A DNA stretch of 64,000 nt, taken from contig OU612075.1 in the NCBI GenBank assembly GCA_914767715.1, positions 7,068,001-7,132,000 on the forward strand, given 5' to 3'. Position 1 is the stretch's first letter, and every line of letters begins with the position of its first letter. The notes below the pieces were generated by a model that saw only the letters and a list, made by a program, of their open reading frames with translations, had not been told where the DNA came from and made no database searches. This document shows positions 1 to 12,700 of this stretch, piece by piece. Both the position numbers and the translations under genes were made by a program. Origin of the DNA: Membranipora membranacea. Taxonomy: Eukaryota; Bryozoa; Gymnolaemata; Cheilostomatida; Membraniporidae.

Positions 1-655
1 CGGAATAGAAGTTGTCTCTGTAATAATTGGTGTCTCTTTAGAATAAAAGTTTCGTCCAAGAGGAATATTTAACCACTTTTCCTGTTTTGTGCAAGAATTT
101 GTGATTCATTTATTGCTGAAACCCACAGAATATATTGATGCCATCGATTATAAATCATCTTGGAAATCAAAAGCAGGCGTATTTATTTTAAGCTTTGACT
201 AAGCAATTTGCATATATCGTCACAGAGTAAGAATGACAAATGATCAAATCTATTATACATCCTAACCACATTCATCACGGCCAATGCTGTCATAATGCAC
301 ATACTTGAACGGCGATATCAAGGGTTAGGCAAATATGTTGGCAATCTGCCCAAAATGTTCAGGGATGATAATGACAGGAGTCAGCTTATCATAGCAGATA
401 AATATGGGGTGGCACGGTCAGCCACCTTATAATTGTGAATGCACACAGGCTATACGTACAATACCATTATCAGCATGCGTGATTACTCAGTCGTAGATAA
501 CTTGTGCAGTCTACACTGAGATACTTAGTAACATTTTTGTAGGACAGTGCATTGTATTGACTTCATAGTACTAGCTACAAAAAATTGTGGGATATCGAAT
601 TGCAGCGCATCATTGTGTGCATCAGTTTATTTAAAAGCGCTTAAATTTAGTAATT
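1..655. other. 5' flank of the Rieske oxygenase gene
   Basis: No coding exon is supported here. The stretch is AT-rich and must contain the promoter and 5' UTR of the gene starting at 656, but I see no convincing TATA box or other defined promoter motif. The overlapping minus-strand reading frame at 631-984 is the antisense shadow of exon 1 and has no coding features of its own. Confidence 0.4.
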
Positions 656-3600
656 ATGTCAGCTAGTGGTGTCAGAAGTTTAGCACGCCGGTTGTTTGCA
701 CAGGGCCGCCAATCAGTGCAACAACAGAAGAGGAACAGCGCTGTCGTGTCAGCTACACAAAGTCGTGACGTCCGACAGCAAATAGAGAGATGGGATAGCA
801 CTACTAATGTAGAGGCAGCGGTTACACCTCCGGGCACATGGTGAGTGAGCGTGGAACAATCTCTGCTGGGGTATTGACAAGTTGGGGCAAAGTATCTAGG
901 TACTGTTGGTAAAGCTGCAATTTTTGATATAGGAGGATTGGCAAGTTTGCTACTGCAATATTCTCTGGATCTAGAGTCGGACATGCACGGAATCAGATTT
1001 TAATGCGGGCCATCACAGATCTAAAAGAAATTTGTTTGAATCAGCACCCTTAACTCATTTTTAAGGATGAGAAATGAAAGAACTTTGACATTCAACTGCT
1101 GCAATATTGATAATAAACCTCCCTGTCCTGCGGTTTAAGTAACTATAGAATCTGCCACAAATCGTTGCATAAAAATATCTCCCCCTCTCTCTGTAAGCAT
1201 TGAATATTTCCTATGACGCACATCTACGCAAATCTGTTTTGATGTCATAAGAAGCATTCTCATATTTACACGATCTCTTGTTTTTAGGTACGTTTACCCA
1301 GAATTCCATGAGCTTGATAAAACATCGGTGTTATCCAATAACTGGGTCGGAGTATGCGGAGCACATAACATTCCAAAGGAAGGACACTTTATAACAGGTA
1401 ATGCATACAACTAGGGCTGACTGTGGCAAATCTAACATATCTGGGACTAAGAAAGCACAGAAATAATAAAACTGGCATGCTATGCAGGGGGGTCAATCAA
1501 TTAAAAACAGCCAAAAATGCAGTCTGATCGTTGAGCAGCTGCTAGGTTCTCGCCTTAGAGTTATCATGTATAATTACTCTATGATTCTCGCTCAAAAATC
1601 GCTCACTCAATGATGGAACAGTCTGAGTGAGTGTTTTACTCCTTGGTTTTACTTTGTGGAACGAATTTGTCACATCGAAAGACCAAATTTTCGATAATTT
1701 TGTTGAAGTGATAGTTGGCTTTAAAAAGCATGGCTCATTCTAATTGAAAGACCCCCCCCCCCCCCCAGAGTCACTTGGATGAGCAAGATACGCGACAAGC
1801 AAATCGATTGATGTTCTGTATTAGGTGTGCTAGCTGTGAAAAAGAGGGGCCGATTTGTAGGTTGAGTTGACTGACCTGCAGATAACCATAGGCTGATGTT
1901 TCGCAGCTTCAATTTAGATAAGAATCCCAGCTTCACCTGTTATCTCGATCGAATCACGAATTGTCCTTCAATCTCATCCTGGAGATCCTGCATCCAGATA
2001 AAGAGATGGCCTGTTGAATGATTTAGCAACGATTTTGATAGATATTGTTGATTGGAAGCGGCATGTCAGCAGGTCAAAAAATGTACTTAACATATTCCAA
2101 GATCAAATTTAGTTGTGATCGCAGTAACCACAAGTATATTACGGTATCTTTACTATTAAAAATATAGTATCTTTGCTATTTGTACTCAATATGGCATCAT
2201 TTTAACCACATGCTAGTAAGAAACCTCCACGAAACCTTTGTAAAATATAACCTCTGCACAAGATACCATTGTTCATTGTTACTGCTAGTATTTCACAGTG
2301 GTTGATAACCTACCGAATGTCAACAATTTGCCACTAGTAGTGCTGGTAGGTCGCAAGTGGTCTCTTAATTCAAAACAATACATAGTAAACACCACCAGTC
2401 ATGACTGAGGTTTAGCGCCGCCATAGATCGCAACCTTTGCACTTGCTGGTTGCTATTTCACATAACTCATTGCAAAACTGTCAAGAAACTTCATTCTTTC
2501 CCCTGAAAAGTCAAAGCTATTGATATCGGTGGTATAAGTTAGCACAAGTCTTTGTAGAGGTTAAGTTTGCAGGTTTAGATTAAGCACTCAGACAATGTAG
2601 AGGTATACGTAATATATCATAATCTCATCACCAAGAGTGATACCTACGTAACACTTCTGAAACCTCTAAGTTCTTGTTTCACTCAACGCAGGCTCCCCTT
2701 TTTCATAATTTAGTTAAGCGAGTATTTTCCCTTGTCACAACCTTATCGTGCAACACCAATATGGTGGCCTTAGTATTAGTAGTCCAAGTGCTCAGATGGC
2801 TGCAATGCGAGTTAGTGACATTACATTCATCAAGGATTCATTTTCATGCCACTAACTCCCATTTCAACTGTCTGAGCTCTTAGATTATAATATTGGTGGC
2901 ACACTAACAATCACTGTCATTCGTTTCAGGTACATTAGCAGATGAGCCGTATCTCATAGTAAGAGATTATCCTGACACTATACACTACTTTTACAATCTG
3001 TGCAGACACCATGGTACTATTCTATGTGATCAAGATAAAGGTAAACTTAGAATCTGATGTCCAGTCACCTCTTGACCTTTGCACGTCTATGCAATATTCT
3101 AAGTAGTATTCTAAGTGCTTAGCCGTAATATTATATAACATGGTTGAAGCTAGTTGTCTCTCATGATACATGGGCCATACATCCTTGTGTGCCACTCATG
3201 ATACAATCGTTTCAGCCAGTCTTAACTAGCATTGCAGACAGATAAACAGGTGTAAATTTGACCCAAGATTTTTGGACACAAATAATATAATAGATATATT
3301 ATAATTTAGATACTAAATTTTCCAAACAAAGTCGCTAAATCCTAATTGGGTTTCAAATCCTACCAACCTTGAGATTCGGACCCTGGTCCATAATGTCTCC
3401 AAAGGGTTACCTCGATAACGAGAAAATTTACAGGCAGATAAGACAGGTTCAATAATAAGTGTAGGTATCACAAGTCTAATTCAGCCTTTCTTATTATCTT
3501 GTTATGCAGGTTGTGCTACAGAATTTGTCTGCCCTTACCACTCCTGGAAATACAATTTGGATGGGAGACTGACAATGGCTAAACGACTCAGGACTATAGA

Positions 3601-5825
3601 AAATTTCACAGGTAATATATCAACAAGTCCTATTGTATGGATTGGTAGGGTACCGGTATATGAAACAGTAAGCCTAAACACAATTCCAGTACTATTCAGA
3701 TTGTGCACAGCTAGTTTCGGAGATTTGTTGATGGATGCTATAATGTAAAAGAAAGTATGATGTCAGTGCAAAAAATTTGGAGTTAGAATTACGCATCAGT
3801 TAAACAGCGCTTTGATCCAGCATCGCTCAGCAGAGGATTTTCCTATCACCATCACAATTTAGCACAGCATACCTTACTCTTAGCAAACAATCACTCTCTA
3901 CCCAATCAAAACTCCACATAATAGTTATGATGAAAATAAGAAATAGAGTAACTTATAAGAATAAATGAGCGCTAATAATTATTGTTGTTTAATTCAGCCA
4001 GAGACAATGGATTGAAAAAAGTGAACGGGACTAAGTGGTTTGGTCTACTCTTCCTTAACCTCGATCAAAACTCAGAGGCCAGTGATTTCATAGAGAAGCT
4101 AGACTACCTCAAGACAAGACTGAACAAGCTCGGGTGCTATGAGGGGAAACAAGTGCATGTGGGAAGCAAAGTTTTCACGCTCAACTGCAATTGGAAGGTA
4201 TGCCGGAACACTGCAAATTCTATATTATTATCAAACGCATAGACTTTTCCACCAAACCAAACCAAACACCATCACTAGACCTCAATTTATGCATAGGGTA
4301 TGAGTTTCCAAGACAATTAATGATGACTGGGGGATATATTCCCTAAGTTGTCATTGTTCTGTAGTAAATCATAAGGAGCCGAAAAGGGAAGTTATATATA
4401 TTAGGCTCCTATTTTTCAGCCCTATTTCAGGTTGGTTGATGTTAGTTTAATGGTTGGGAAAGTGGTTGATAAGGAAATGCTACTACCAGCTATCTTAACG
4501 CAGTTTCAGCGCTTAAACTGCGTTAGAGAAACCACTTTGTTGTCGTCAACGAGGAAAGAATTGGGTTTTGTTTGACACTATCTACTACGCAGGTGGCGAT
4601 AGATAACTACCTAGATGGGGGATATCATGTTCCATACTGTCACCAAGATCTCAACGATCTTCTGGAGGAGGATTCCTATAAGACTGAGGTGTTTGATGGA
4701 TTCTCAGTACAATCCACCAGTGGTAACAAGGCAGACAGCCGAGTAGGAGAGGAGGCTTTGTTCATACATCTCTACCCCAATACATTCATCAACAGATATG
4801 GTCAGTAGTCTGGTATCTGATTCTAGAGATTATTGTCAAGTGGTTGGACTCATTTTTGTTCCAAGATTTGAACATGTGACCCATTGACAGCATAATAAAT
4901 TAAGGGCATGTTGACAAAGGGCTGGTCCAAATGAACGGTTTAGATCTTAAGAGTTTGCATTATCTACATTCCAGTATGAAGGCCTCTGTCTGTTGGAGAG
5001 CTTTGATTGGAAACAGGGGAGGGGGTTGAGACTTTGCATTGTTAGAGGCTTTAGACAGTCATTTCTGCAAGCGTGAAAAACCGTGACTTCATAACTTTTT
5101 ATGACGAAGTGTGTCGGTTAATTCTTAACCACTGATGTTTTTTTACAGGCAACTGGTTGGATGTGAACTATGTGATGCCTACAGGGCCAGAGACTTGTGA
5201 AGTCACATTTGACTGGTACTTAGATACAGATGTCTATGAAAATATGTCTGTGGAGGAAAGAGCTAAAACTATAGCCGAGAATCTAAAAAATAGGTAGGTG
5301 TCAACTCCTTGGTGCCAAGAGAACTGCTAAACACGTTGTTTGCATTGTCAATGTGTAGGCTCTGAGTGATTGGGCTGGCTCAAGTTTCATTCAGTTCATC
5401 TGCATTCCGGTTTCTTTCCCTTTGACTGGTCACGATGCAGCCAAGAGTGGAAGGGAGTAACTCTGAATGCAAGCAAATGAACTAATCTTGGTATAGGTTA
5501 GGCCCATAGAGTTATTATATACTATATAATAACTCTATGATTAGGCCTACACATTGGCTAGATTTCACCTTAGGTCACAACATAAGTATTAGGATAGAAC
5601 TCCGAAATGTGAGAATAATCTTTGAAGCGCAAGAGTTCAATCTTATTTGTTTTGTTTTCCAGTGAGCAGGTGCAGGTAGAAGATAACATTATCTGTGAGA
5701 GAGTACAGAAGGGTATGAGGTCAAGGTCATTTACTCATGGTCGTTACGCTCCACTGCTCGAGCATGCCATGCACGACTTCCATGTGAGACTGGCTAATGA
5801 CTATAATACTGGTACACGAGTATAA
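656..5825 (+). CDS. Choline monooxygenase-like Rieske oxygenase, 8 exons
   Basis: Exons 656-840, 1288-1397, 2930-3040, 3510-3611, 3998-4197, 4593-4800, 5149-5293 and 5663-5825 join in phase to 407 codons. The family uses a Rieske [2Fe-2S] cluster to feed electrons to a mononuclear iron that activates oxygen; plant choline monooxygenase makes betaine aldehyde from choline. Seen: Rieske ligands C123, H125 (CRH) and C143, H146 (CPYH), and the iron-site motif DNYLDGGYHVPYCH at 240-253 with H248 and H253. This motif is close to what I recall for plant choline monooxygenases. The first 30 residues are rich in Arg, Ser and Gln with no acidic residue, as in mitochondrial leaders, so I infer import. 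Substrate is not proven; carnitine- or other quaternary-amine oxygenation is possible. No reductase partner gene is nearby. The multi-intron structure argues against recent bacterial transfer. Confidence 0.9.
1554..1583. mobile_element. Micro-palindrome element, copy 1, with 8-bp duplication
   Basis: A 30-bp imperfect palindrome in intron 2 of the Rieske gene begins CTTAGAGTTAT and ends ACTCTATG. It is flanked by GTTCTCGC (1546-1553) and ATTCTCGC (1584-1591), matching at 7 of 8 positions. Ends and flank length match the copies at 5505, 33740, 37200 and 49943. I infer an inserted element made of little more than its terminal inverted repeats. Confidence 0.6.
2790..2876. mobile_element. Foldback MITE family A, copy 1
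   Basis: An inverted repeat starts GCTCAGATGGCTGCAA and ends AACTGTCTGAGC; inside, GTTAGTGACATTAC pairs with a TGCCACTAAC arm. Copies with the same ends lie at 17512-17615 and 33966-34073. It sits in intron 2 of the Rieske gene. No clear target duplication was seen. Confidence 0.65.
4455..4520. repeat. Dispersed repeat D
   Basis: This segment contains GTGGTTGATAAGGAAATG, then CTACTACCAGCTATC, and ends near CAGCGCTTAAACTG. Related sequence occurs on the same strand around 33795-33850 and on the opposite strand around 50351-50440. It looks like an old dispersed element; its borders are not defined. Confidence 0.45.
5505..5539. mobile_element. Micro-palindrome element, copy 2, 35 bp
   Basis: A perfect palindrome: arm CATAGAGTTATTATATA, one central C, then the exact reverse complement. 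The flanks are GTTAGGCC (5497-5504) and ATTAGGCC (5540-5547), matching 7 of 8. It lies in the last intron of the Rieske gene. Confidence 0.7.
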
Positions 5826-6747
5826 GCATTTATATCCTAGCGTTTCCAACATTTGTATGGGTTTTTTTATTATTATCTTGGGACGAGTTTTACATACACA
5901 GCCAGTTCTCGGATAAAACGCTCAAGTTCAACATTGGATGGTTTGCGTTTATCACCAGGAGTGATCAAATTCCATTTTTGTTTACTATTATTATTACAAT
6001 TTTTCCAGTCTCATATGTGTTGTATTAAGTGTATTATTATCGCATATTTGTTATTGGTCCCTCATACCACAAAGTAAAACTTTCCAGAAATACGAGGTAA
6101 TGTGTTCATGACAACAGTACATGTATCTCAAATAACAGTTTTCCATGATCACAACCAGTATTAACCTCATAAGGGAGCGATTCCGTTTCCCCTTGTCAGC
6201 TTTACGGTTTTTGATTAGCTAGCATAATCAATGTACACACCCAAGTAATATTATATTATTTCTAGTGTTCATACATTCTTACTCCTTATCATACTATTTC
6301 TGTTTATTATCATTTTATTTACACTCAGTACTCATGGTGGTCATTTTTACATTCAACTTATCTCTTTTTTATTGAGCTTTAAAGCTTTTATCTTCTACTG
6401 AGTAAATCAATTCCAATACATATAAGATGAAAAAACAACACATTAACAATATCTCAATAAATAGAAAAGCCTTCAGTAGGAAAGTTCTAAGTCTTCAAAG
6501 CTGCCAATCAAAGATGAAACTATTCTTCATACCTCACTGAAATACTGCAAAGCATCCAAGCAACTTAACAGATAGTCTAGCCTGTGTTGACAAGCTTTGT
6601 TCTGTGGGGGTTAGGCGGTCCCCCCCCACAGAACAAAGATTGTCAAGACAGGCTAAAGATAAACATGTTCAGAGATTTCCTAGCTTAAATGATAATACTA
6701 CACAATATCGATCAATATCATATCCCCGAGACTAACTTGTGTATTTA
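5826..6747. other. Convergent intergenic region with 3' ends
   Basis: No gene is supported here. AATAAA at 6456-6461 on the plus strand could end the Rieske transcript, and TTTATT at 6368-6373 (AATAAA on minus) could end HARS. If both are used the two transcripts overlap tail to tail by roughly 90 bases. The region also holds the foldback at 6578-6655. Confidence 0.35.
6578..6655. mobile_element. Foldback MITE family B, copy 1
   Basis: A 78-bp hairpin: TAGCCTGTGTTGACAAGCTT at the left and a matching arm ending TTGTCAAGACAGGCTA at the right, with a G-run/C-run pair at the loop. Related hairpins occur at 14255, 36781, 50079 and 55600. TA at each end could be part of a TA target duplication. 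Confidence 0.6.
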
Positions 6748-9700
6748 TCATGGTGATGACGGGCGCTTCAGCTGAGCAAATCTTTCTCTGAGTGTTGTGA
6801 TGAGCTCCTCTCTTGGCACCTCAATCTGAGAGAGAAACATGATTAAAAATGTCAAAGATGTTTCATTTCCTACCAATCAAATGTCAAAGACAAAAATAGT
6901 TAACTTACTTGCTATATTATTGGCAGTGAAAACTATCATTGCAAGAAATGTTCAACTAAGCCAACTCTGTGACTAGAACTGTAATAATGCTGAATTCTAA
7001 ATTTAGGAAGGGAAACGATCATTTGAGGCTTCTTCTTCTTATGACTATGATATTATCATGACCAGAAAAAAAATTTTCCCCTAAAATTTGATTGTTAAAG
7101 TGACAGTCCTACTAGGCCATGTTTGGTATGGTTTTAAAGATCTCAGACTGAAAAGTTGTTAGGGCATATGAAATAAAACAGCCTTTGAACCTAATCGAAG
7201 TACAACTGCTGCAAAGTCTGAAAATTGGGATCATAGTGGATCATAGTGATTTATTGCCTCCCCTGTCCACTATGATCCATGCTAAAATAATTGGAAACAA
7301 AACTAATTGCTATTTTCCACAATTTTCATTTTTTCTAAATATTTATTTGCCCTATGAACTCACAATATTTGATTTACTGGGGTAGTATATCCACTTTTTT
7401 AATAGGACTGTCACTTTAAACATTATTTTTCCTTTCTTTTGTAAACTGAGGTCTGAGATTAATTTTATAGACTGACCTCCTCTCTAGTTTCAATGACTCT
7501 TAGCTTGACGACGCCCTTCTCCAGCTCGTTACCGCCGAGAACCACAGCAAAAGGTATCTGAGCAGACTCACACTCCTGTAGCTGATTCAGGATCTTTGGG
7601 TTCTTCTTGTATGAATGTTCAGTCTTTAAAGGATAAAAAGTTTGATAATAGATTTACCAACACAAAAATATTGGTGTATGAAGTCTTTTTAAAAAACCTT
7701 CAAGCTTTTGATACATCAAATATTGGTAGTTATAAGTATGAGTAGTATTAGTAGCTGAAAAAGTGCTTTCATTTTGACAGCAGAATAAGATTGAACCACA
7801 TGTTCAAAGCATTGACACATGAACTTCTCATGACAAAAAGTTGACCTATGCTACAATGTAGTTTTAAATTTCGGTATACTTGAAGCCGAATCATGCTTCC
7901 TTGACCAGACGAGACAATAATGGAATTTAAACAAATCTTTGCGAAAGAGAATGTTATAGCATTGCAACATTATCCTGGAATTCCAATGAAGTCTCGGGCA
8001 AGTTCATTTATACATCATCAATTTTATCTCACTGGGAATTCCAGGAAATTGCCTCATGGGATACCATTTGAAATTCCCTTATAAGGTGCTTACCCTGATA
8101 TCAGCGTCCCAGAGTTCACCAGCCAGTCTCATCCTCTCCTCTAGTAGACCTTTGTGTGCTGATACTATATACACCTGGGTATCCTTAGTCCTGATCTTTC
8201 TCTCCGCTGCTTGGTTATGTAGGTCGAGTATAGAGAACAGCCTCTCTATACCAATACTAACACCAACACAGGGCACATTCTTACCTGGAAAAAGATCAAA
8301 TACAGTGTTTGTAGGAAAATGGTAAGGTTATGGCTTTGTTTGAAGGCTGGGAAATAGCACCGTGATCAGCCCCAAAGTGTTTTCAGTACTGATATATAAT
8401 AAATGGTTGAGGGGTACATATCTGACCCTGAGCAAGCATATCACTATTCATGTATGGTTACTGGACCGCATTTCTCATCTTTCTCACAAGTTCAGAATCT
8501 AGAAGAGCTGAACTTTTGTGAAGCAGCTTGTCTGAGTTTTTGAAGGTTGTTACTGGTGTGTCAACCAATGCAGGATGTATGAGGTGCCAGATTTGAGACT
8601 TTATTTAGCCCTGACACAAAGTCTTATACTGATGGCACATCTCCACAAATGGCCTCGCTATGTATTTTACCACTGATCTATAAATTCATATCAATGGTTC
8701 TCACTGCGTGGGTGTGTTGGACCACCAATGCTTGCTCTGAACAGGGAAGTACAGTTGCGACTTGAAATTTATTACGACTGATAGCAAGACCTAGGCTTAT
8801 CGGCTCAGCAACTCAACTCCTATCAAAAGTTATCACGGTTTAAAAGTACACATGTATGACATAATGGACAGACATTTTCTGCTCAACACATCACCTCAGA
8901 TTCAAAGTTCATTTTATTTTTGCTTCAATGGACAGATCATTGGGATTCTCATGACACAACCTCAACCGAACAACAATATTCAGTTTGGGCAGAAGCGCTG
9001 ACAAACTACCTTTAGGGTCAAACATGCCGACCAGGCCATCATATCTTCCTCCACCTGCAACACTTCCAACACCGATCTCCTCTCCATTAACTGTGGTACC
9101 CTTCAGTACCGCCTCGTAAATTACTCCTGTGTAATAGTCAAGTCCTCGGGCTAGACTCAGGTCAAAAGATACCTGCATTAAAAGTCAGAAACATGGCATT
9201 ACATATTTGGTGATATGAATGTTGAACATTTCAAGACAAGATAAGATAAGCGATCAAGTTCAGAGTTCTGTGATCTGCAGGTTTACATATGACTAAGGGT
9301 TACATATGCCAGGTTGGGTTTCCATGTCACAGTTGATCGTGCTATACTACATATGGCAAACAATGTGTCCATATTTTCAGACATTCTCATGACAGCAAAG
9401 TTTAATATTTAGCCGAGCATTGGTGTGCAACATCAAGCATAAATAAAATGCTCCATTTATTACCATGCTTGGTTGAATGCTACAAATTGATGGTTTGAAT
9501 TTCTGGCAGAACTCACCAAATATGAAACAGCTTCCATATCTGGCACATTAATGGCAGAATACCAACAAATTCATGTCAGGTCAGCCAGGCGAACCCTAAC
9601 TACTATATCACACACAAAAACCAGCTCAAACTAGCTACTAAGGAAATAAAACTGCACAATGCCTTAATTTTTAATATTAATGCTTTATACATTCATGTAG

Positions 9701-12700
9701 ACTTACATACTACATTTTGCCTGGTTCAGTGTTCAGACAAAAAGTACATACAGCCACACAGTCAATGATGAGATACAGACATAATGAACAGTCTCAATTC
9801 ATTTCAATGATCTCAACAACCCTTAAAAAGGAAGCTTACACAATTTCAAAATATCCCCTAACCTAAAGAGGGTACCCATATTATAATTTGGGGACGACAT
9901 AGACAGATGTAGATGCGCTGCAATAGGACGGACACTTATGTGTGTGGAATTTAGTTCAATTGGGTATGATTCCTTTTATTAACTAGTCTAAAATGTAATT
10001 TGCAATGAGTTTATCTCAATGAAACCGTATATGCCATTTCCCTGATCCCTCCACAAACCCTACTTTGAAGTTGTATTGAGGGACCATTGTAAATAATTAT
10101 ACCTTATCCTCGCTATTGTGTGTCAGCAGGAATGATTGACAGGAGGACACAATCTATCATAGATAATCCTAACACTGACCTTATCATGGCACTTGTAGAG
10201 TTCACAGTATTTGAGTAACATTTCCATTTCATCTAATGCTGTCTTACAATCTTTGTCACTCAACATCTTCTCGTCGGCTTTTAGTTTTGTAACCAGCTCC
10301 ATACCTCCTATGAACACATCAGGCAAATATAGGTAAAAAATCTGATGGTCTTTTAATGTTTTCATAATTGGGCAAAGAAAATCAATGAATGACCCACAAA
10401 ATATTGTGAGATCATTAGAAAATTACAAATAAGAGTGGCTCTTTTGCCTGCTTGATCCAAGCACCATGGCCAGTTGAGTAACACCACCTCAGCGACATTA
10501 TAACTTTATATCTATTTATAGTCGTAGTTATGTTATCCTGCATAAAGAGCAGATAACTTGAACCATGATGTCAAGGATATATGCACAACAGATCTCTTAC
10601 CGAATGCTGATAGTACCTGTTGCACTACTTCACACATCACAATAGAACTACAATTTTTGAGCGACATGTGCTTTCCTTAATAAAAAGTGCGGATGGTGTT
10701 TATTTGACAGAATAAAACTTTTTTAAGTCAATATTTAGAAGCTACCTACCATTTAGTTTGACATATTCTCCGATCATATCAGCAGATTCAACTGATAGGC
10801 CTTTCTCATCTACCATCTCCATTTTTACATCTTCCCAAAATGTCTGCAAATCAAATTAGACATGTTTACAGCATTGAGTTTGATAAGACCTGAGGGTTGG
10901 AGTCAAATTCAGCTCCTTAGTCACACAAAGTCACAATGTTTGTTGTGTGATTCATTGAGATGACACCAGTAGCCTGTAGCCAGTATCCTAGTACCATATG
11001 TTACTAGGCGTTGGCATAATAACAGCAATGAAAAATTTATATGCATTATTATGCTTGTGAAGTTGATTATTTTTTGTAGGTGAGAATGATAACTCCAATT
11101 TGGTTTGTTCACAAATCCAATAATAATTATTTACTGTTTTGGAGCTTATTATTTACATCAATTTCCACACCAACTCATAGCCTTTGACTGCCATGTTGGT
11201 TTAGAGTCAATTGATATAATTATATTATCATATTGACAAAAAATCATTTCCAAAAACAATACCACAGACAAAAAATCAAATACAACTGCAGACTCATACC
11301 TTATCTAATTTATCGACAGATGAGCAGATAGTTCTGAATTTATCGTCAGGTACTCCGCATACTCTGAACATTCCATCTAATAGCTTCCGGTGGTTTATCT
11401 GTCATAAGGAAATTCATACAGTTACAATATGGCAGATGTGTCATGAAATTGAGCTTAGGGATTAATGATGCACAAATTAAAATCTGATGATTAATTTTTA
11501 AAACAAATGATAACTTTTAAAAATCTTAGCAATTTATATGTTGTTGAAAAAACTGCACTTTGTTGAGCATTAGTGTTTTCAAGTAAAATTTCTTCTCTTG
11601 AAACTAATTTGTTATACTAGAATTTTCCCATTTACTTGTCGTAGGCATTTTCTAAATACAAGACCAGCATGAAACATTCTCATTTTTACAATTTACAAAA
11701 TTCTATTATGTTTTTCACAAGAGTAAAGGTGTGTGTCAATCACTATTTATTTCTGACTTACTTTAATGGTGAAGTCGCCGATTTCGAGCTTACTTAGAAT
11801 TTCATAAACAATGCGTACACATTCTACATCAGGTATCATTGCATCATACTGTCCGGCAATATCTATATCCTGGAGAAAGTGAGAACAAACATTTAATAGG
11901 ATAGAAGGATGAAATAGTAACGTTGATATTGATAGTATTACAATTATATCAATAACTATCAATTCTACAATTATATTATCCAGAGTAAAAAAATCAATTG
12001 ATCACTTCTATCTTGTTTATGGTTGAAGTATGCATCCTGAGACAGGGATACCGAGTTAGCCAAGAGGATTATGAAGACAAGCATTTAAATTGATAAAATT
12101 TAGTTTATTAACTATGGTTCAGTCTTCTCGATTGTATCATTTTCTGAGCAAGGCCCCCACCTGAGAAATTCATCTTTTTAGATTTACTCTCACATTTGAG
12201 TTGTCAGGTATGCCATTACTTTCATATTATATTATTAAATCATTATATTATCATCATGTTATAGCCTGCATTCATGAATGTCATAAGTTATTGCATCCTG
12301 AGAATTTACTGACAATAGAACTTACGCATTGATAGAACTCTCTATATCGTCCTTTTGTCATCTGGGGGTTATCCCTCCTGTACACCTTTGCTATGTGATA
12401 TCTTTTGATATTTTGTATTTTATTCATAGCCAGATATCTGGCAAAAGGGACAGTCAAGTCATACCTCAATGCTGTAAAAAAATAGACATAACTCATTAAA
12501 ATCAGAGTTTTCTTACATCTTTTAATAGTGAGACAACTACAAATTATATGGTTTCCCAGAGCATTTAACCAGGGAGTTTGGGACCCAAACTCCCTGATTT
12601 AACCAAGGAGTTAGAGACTTTAACTCCATGATCTAACAATAAATATGGGAACAAATGGTTTTTATGCATCAACCCCTGAATAATTCTGGAATGGAAACTC

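Noticed and set aside
1741-1770. Poly-C run, also at about 24124 and 26800
   Set aside because: Simple homopolymers with no associated structure; not reported as elements.
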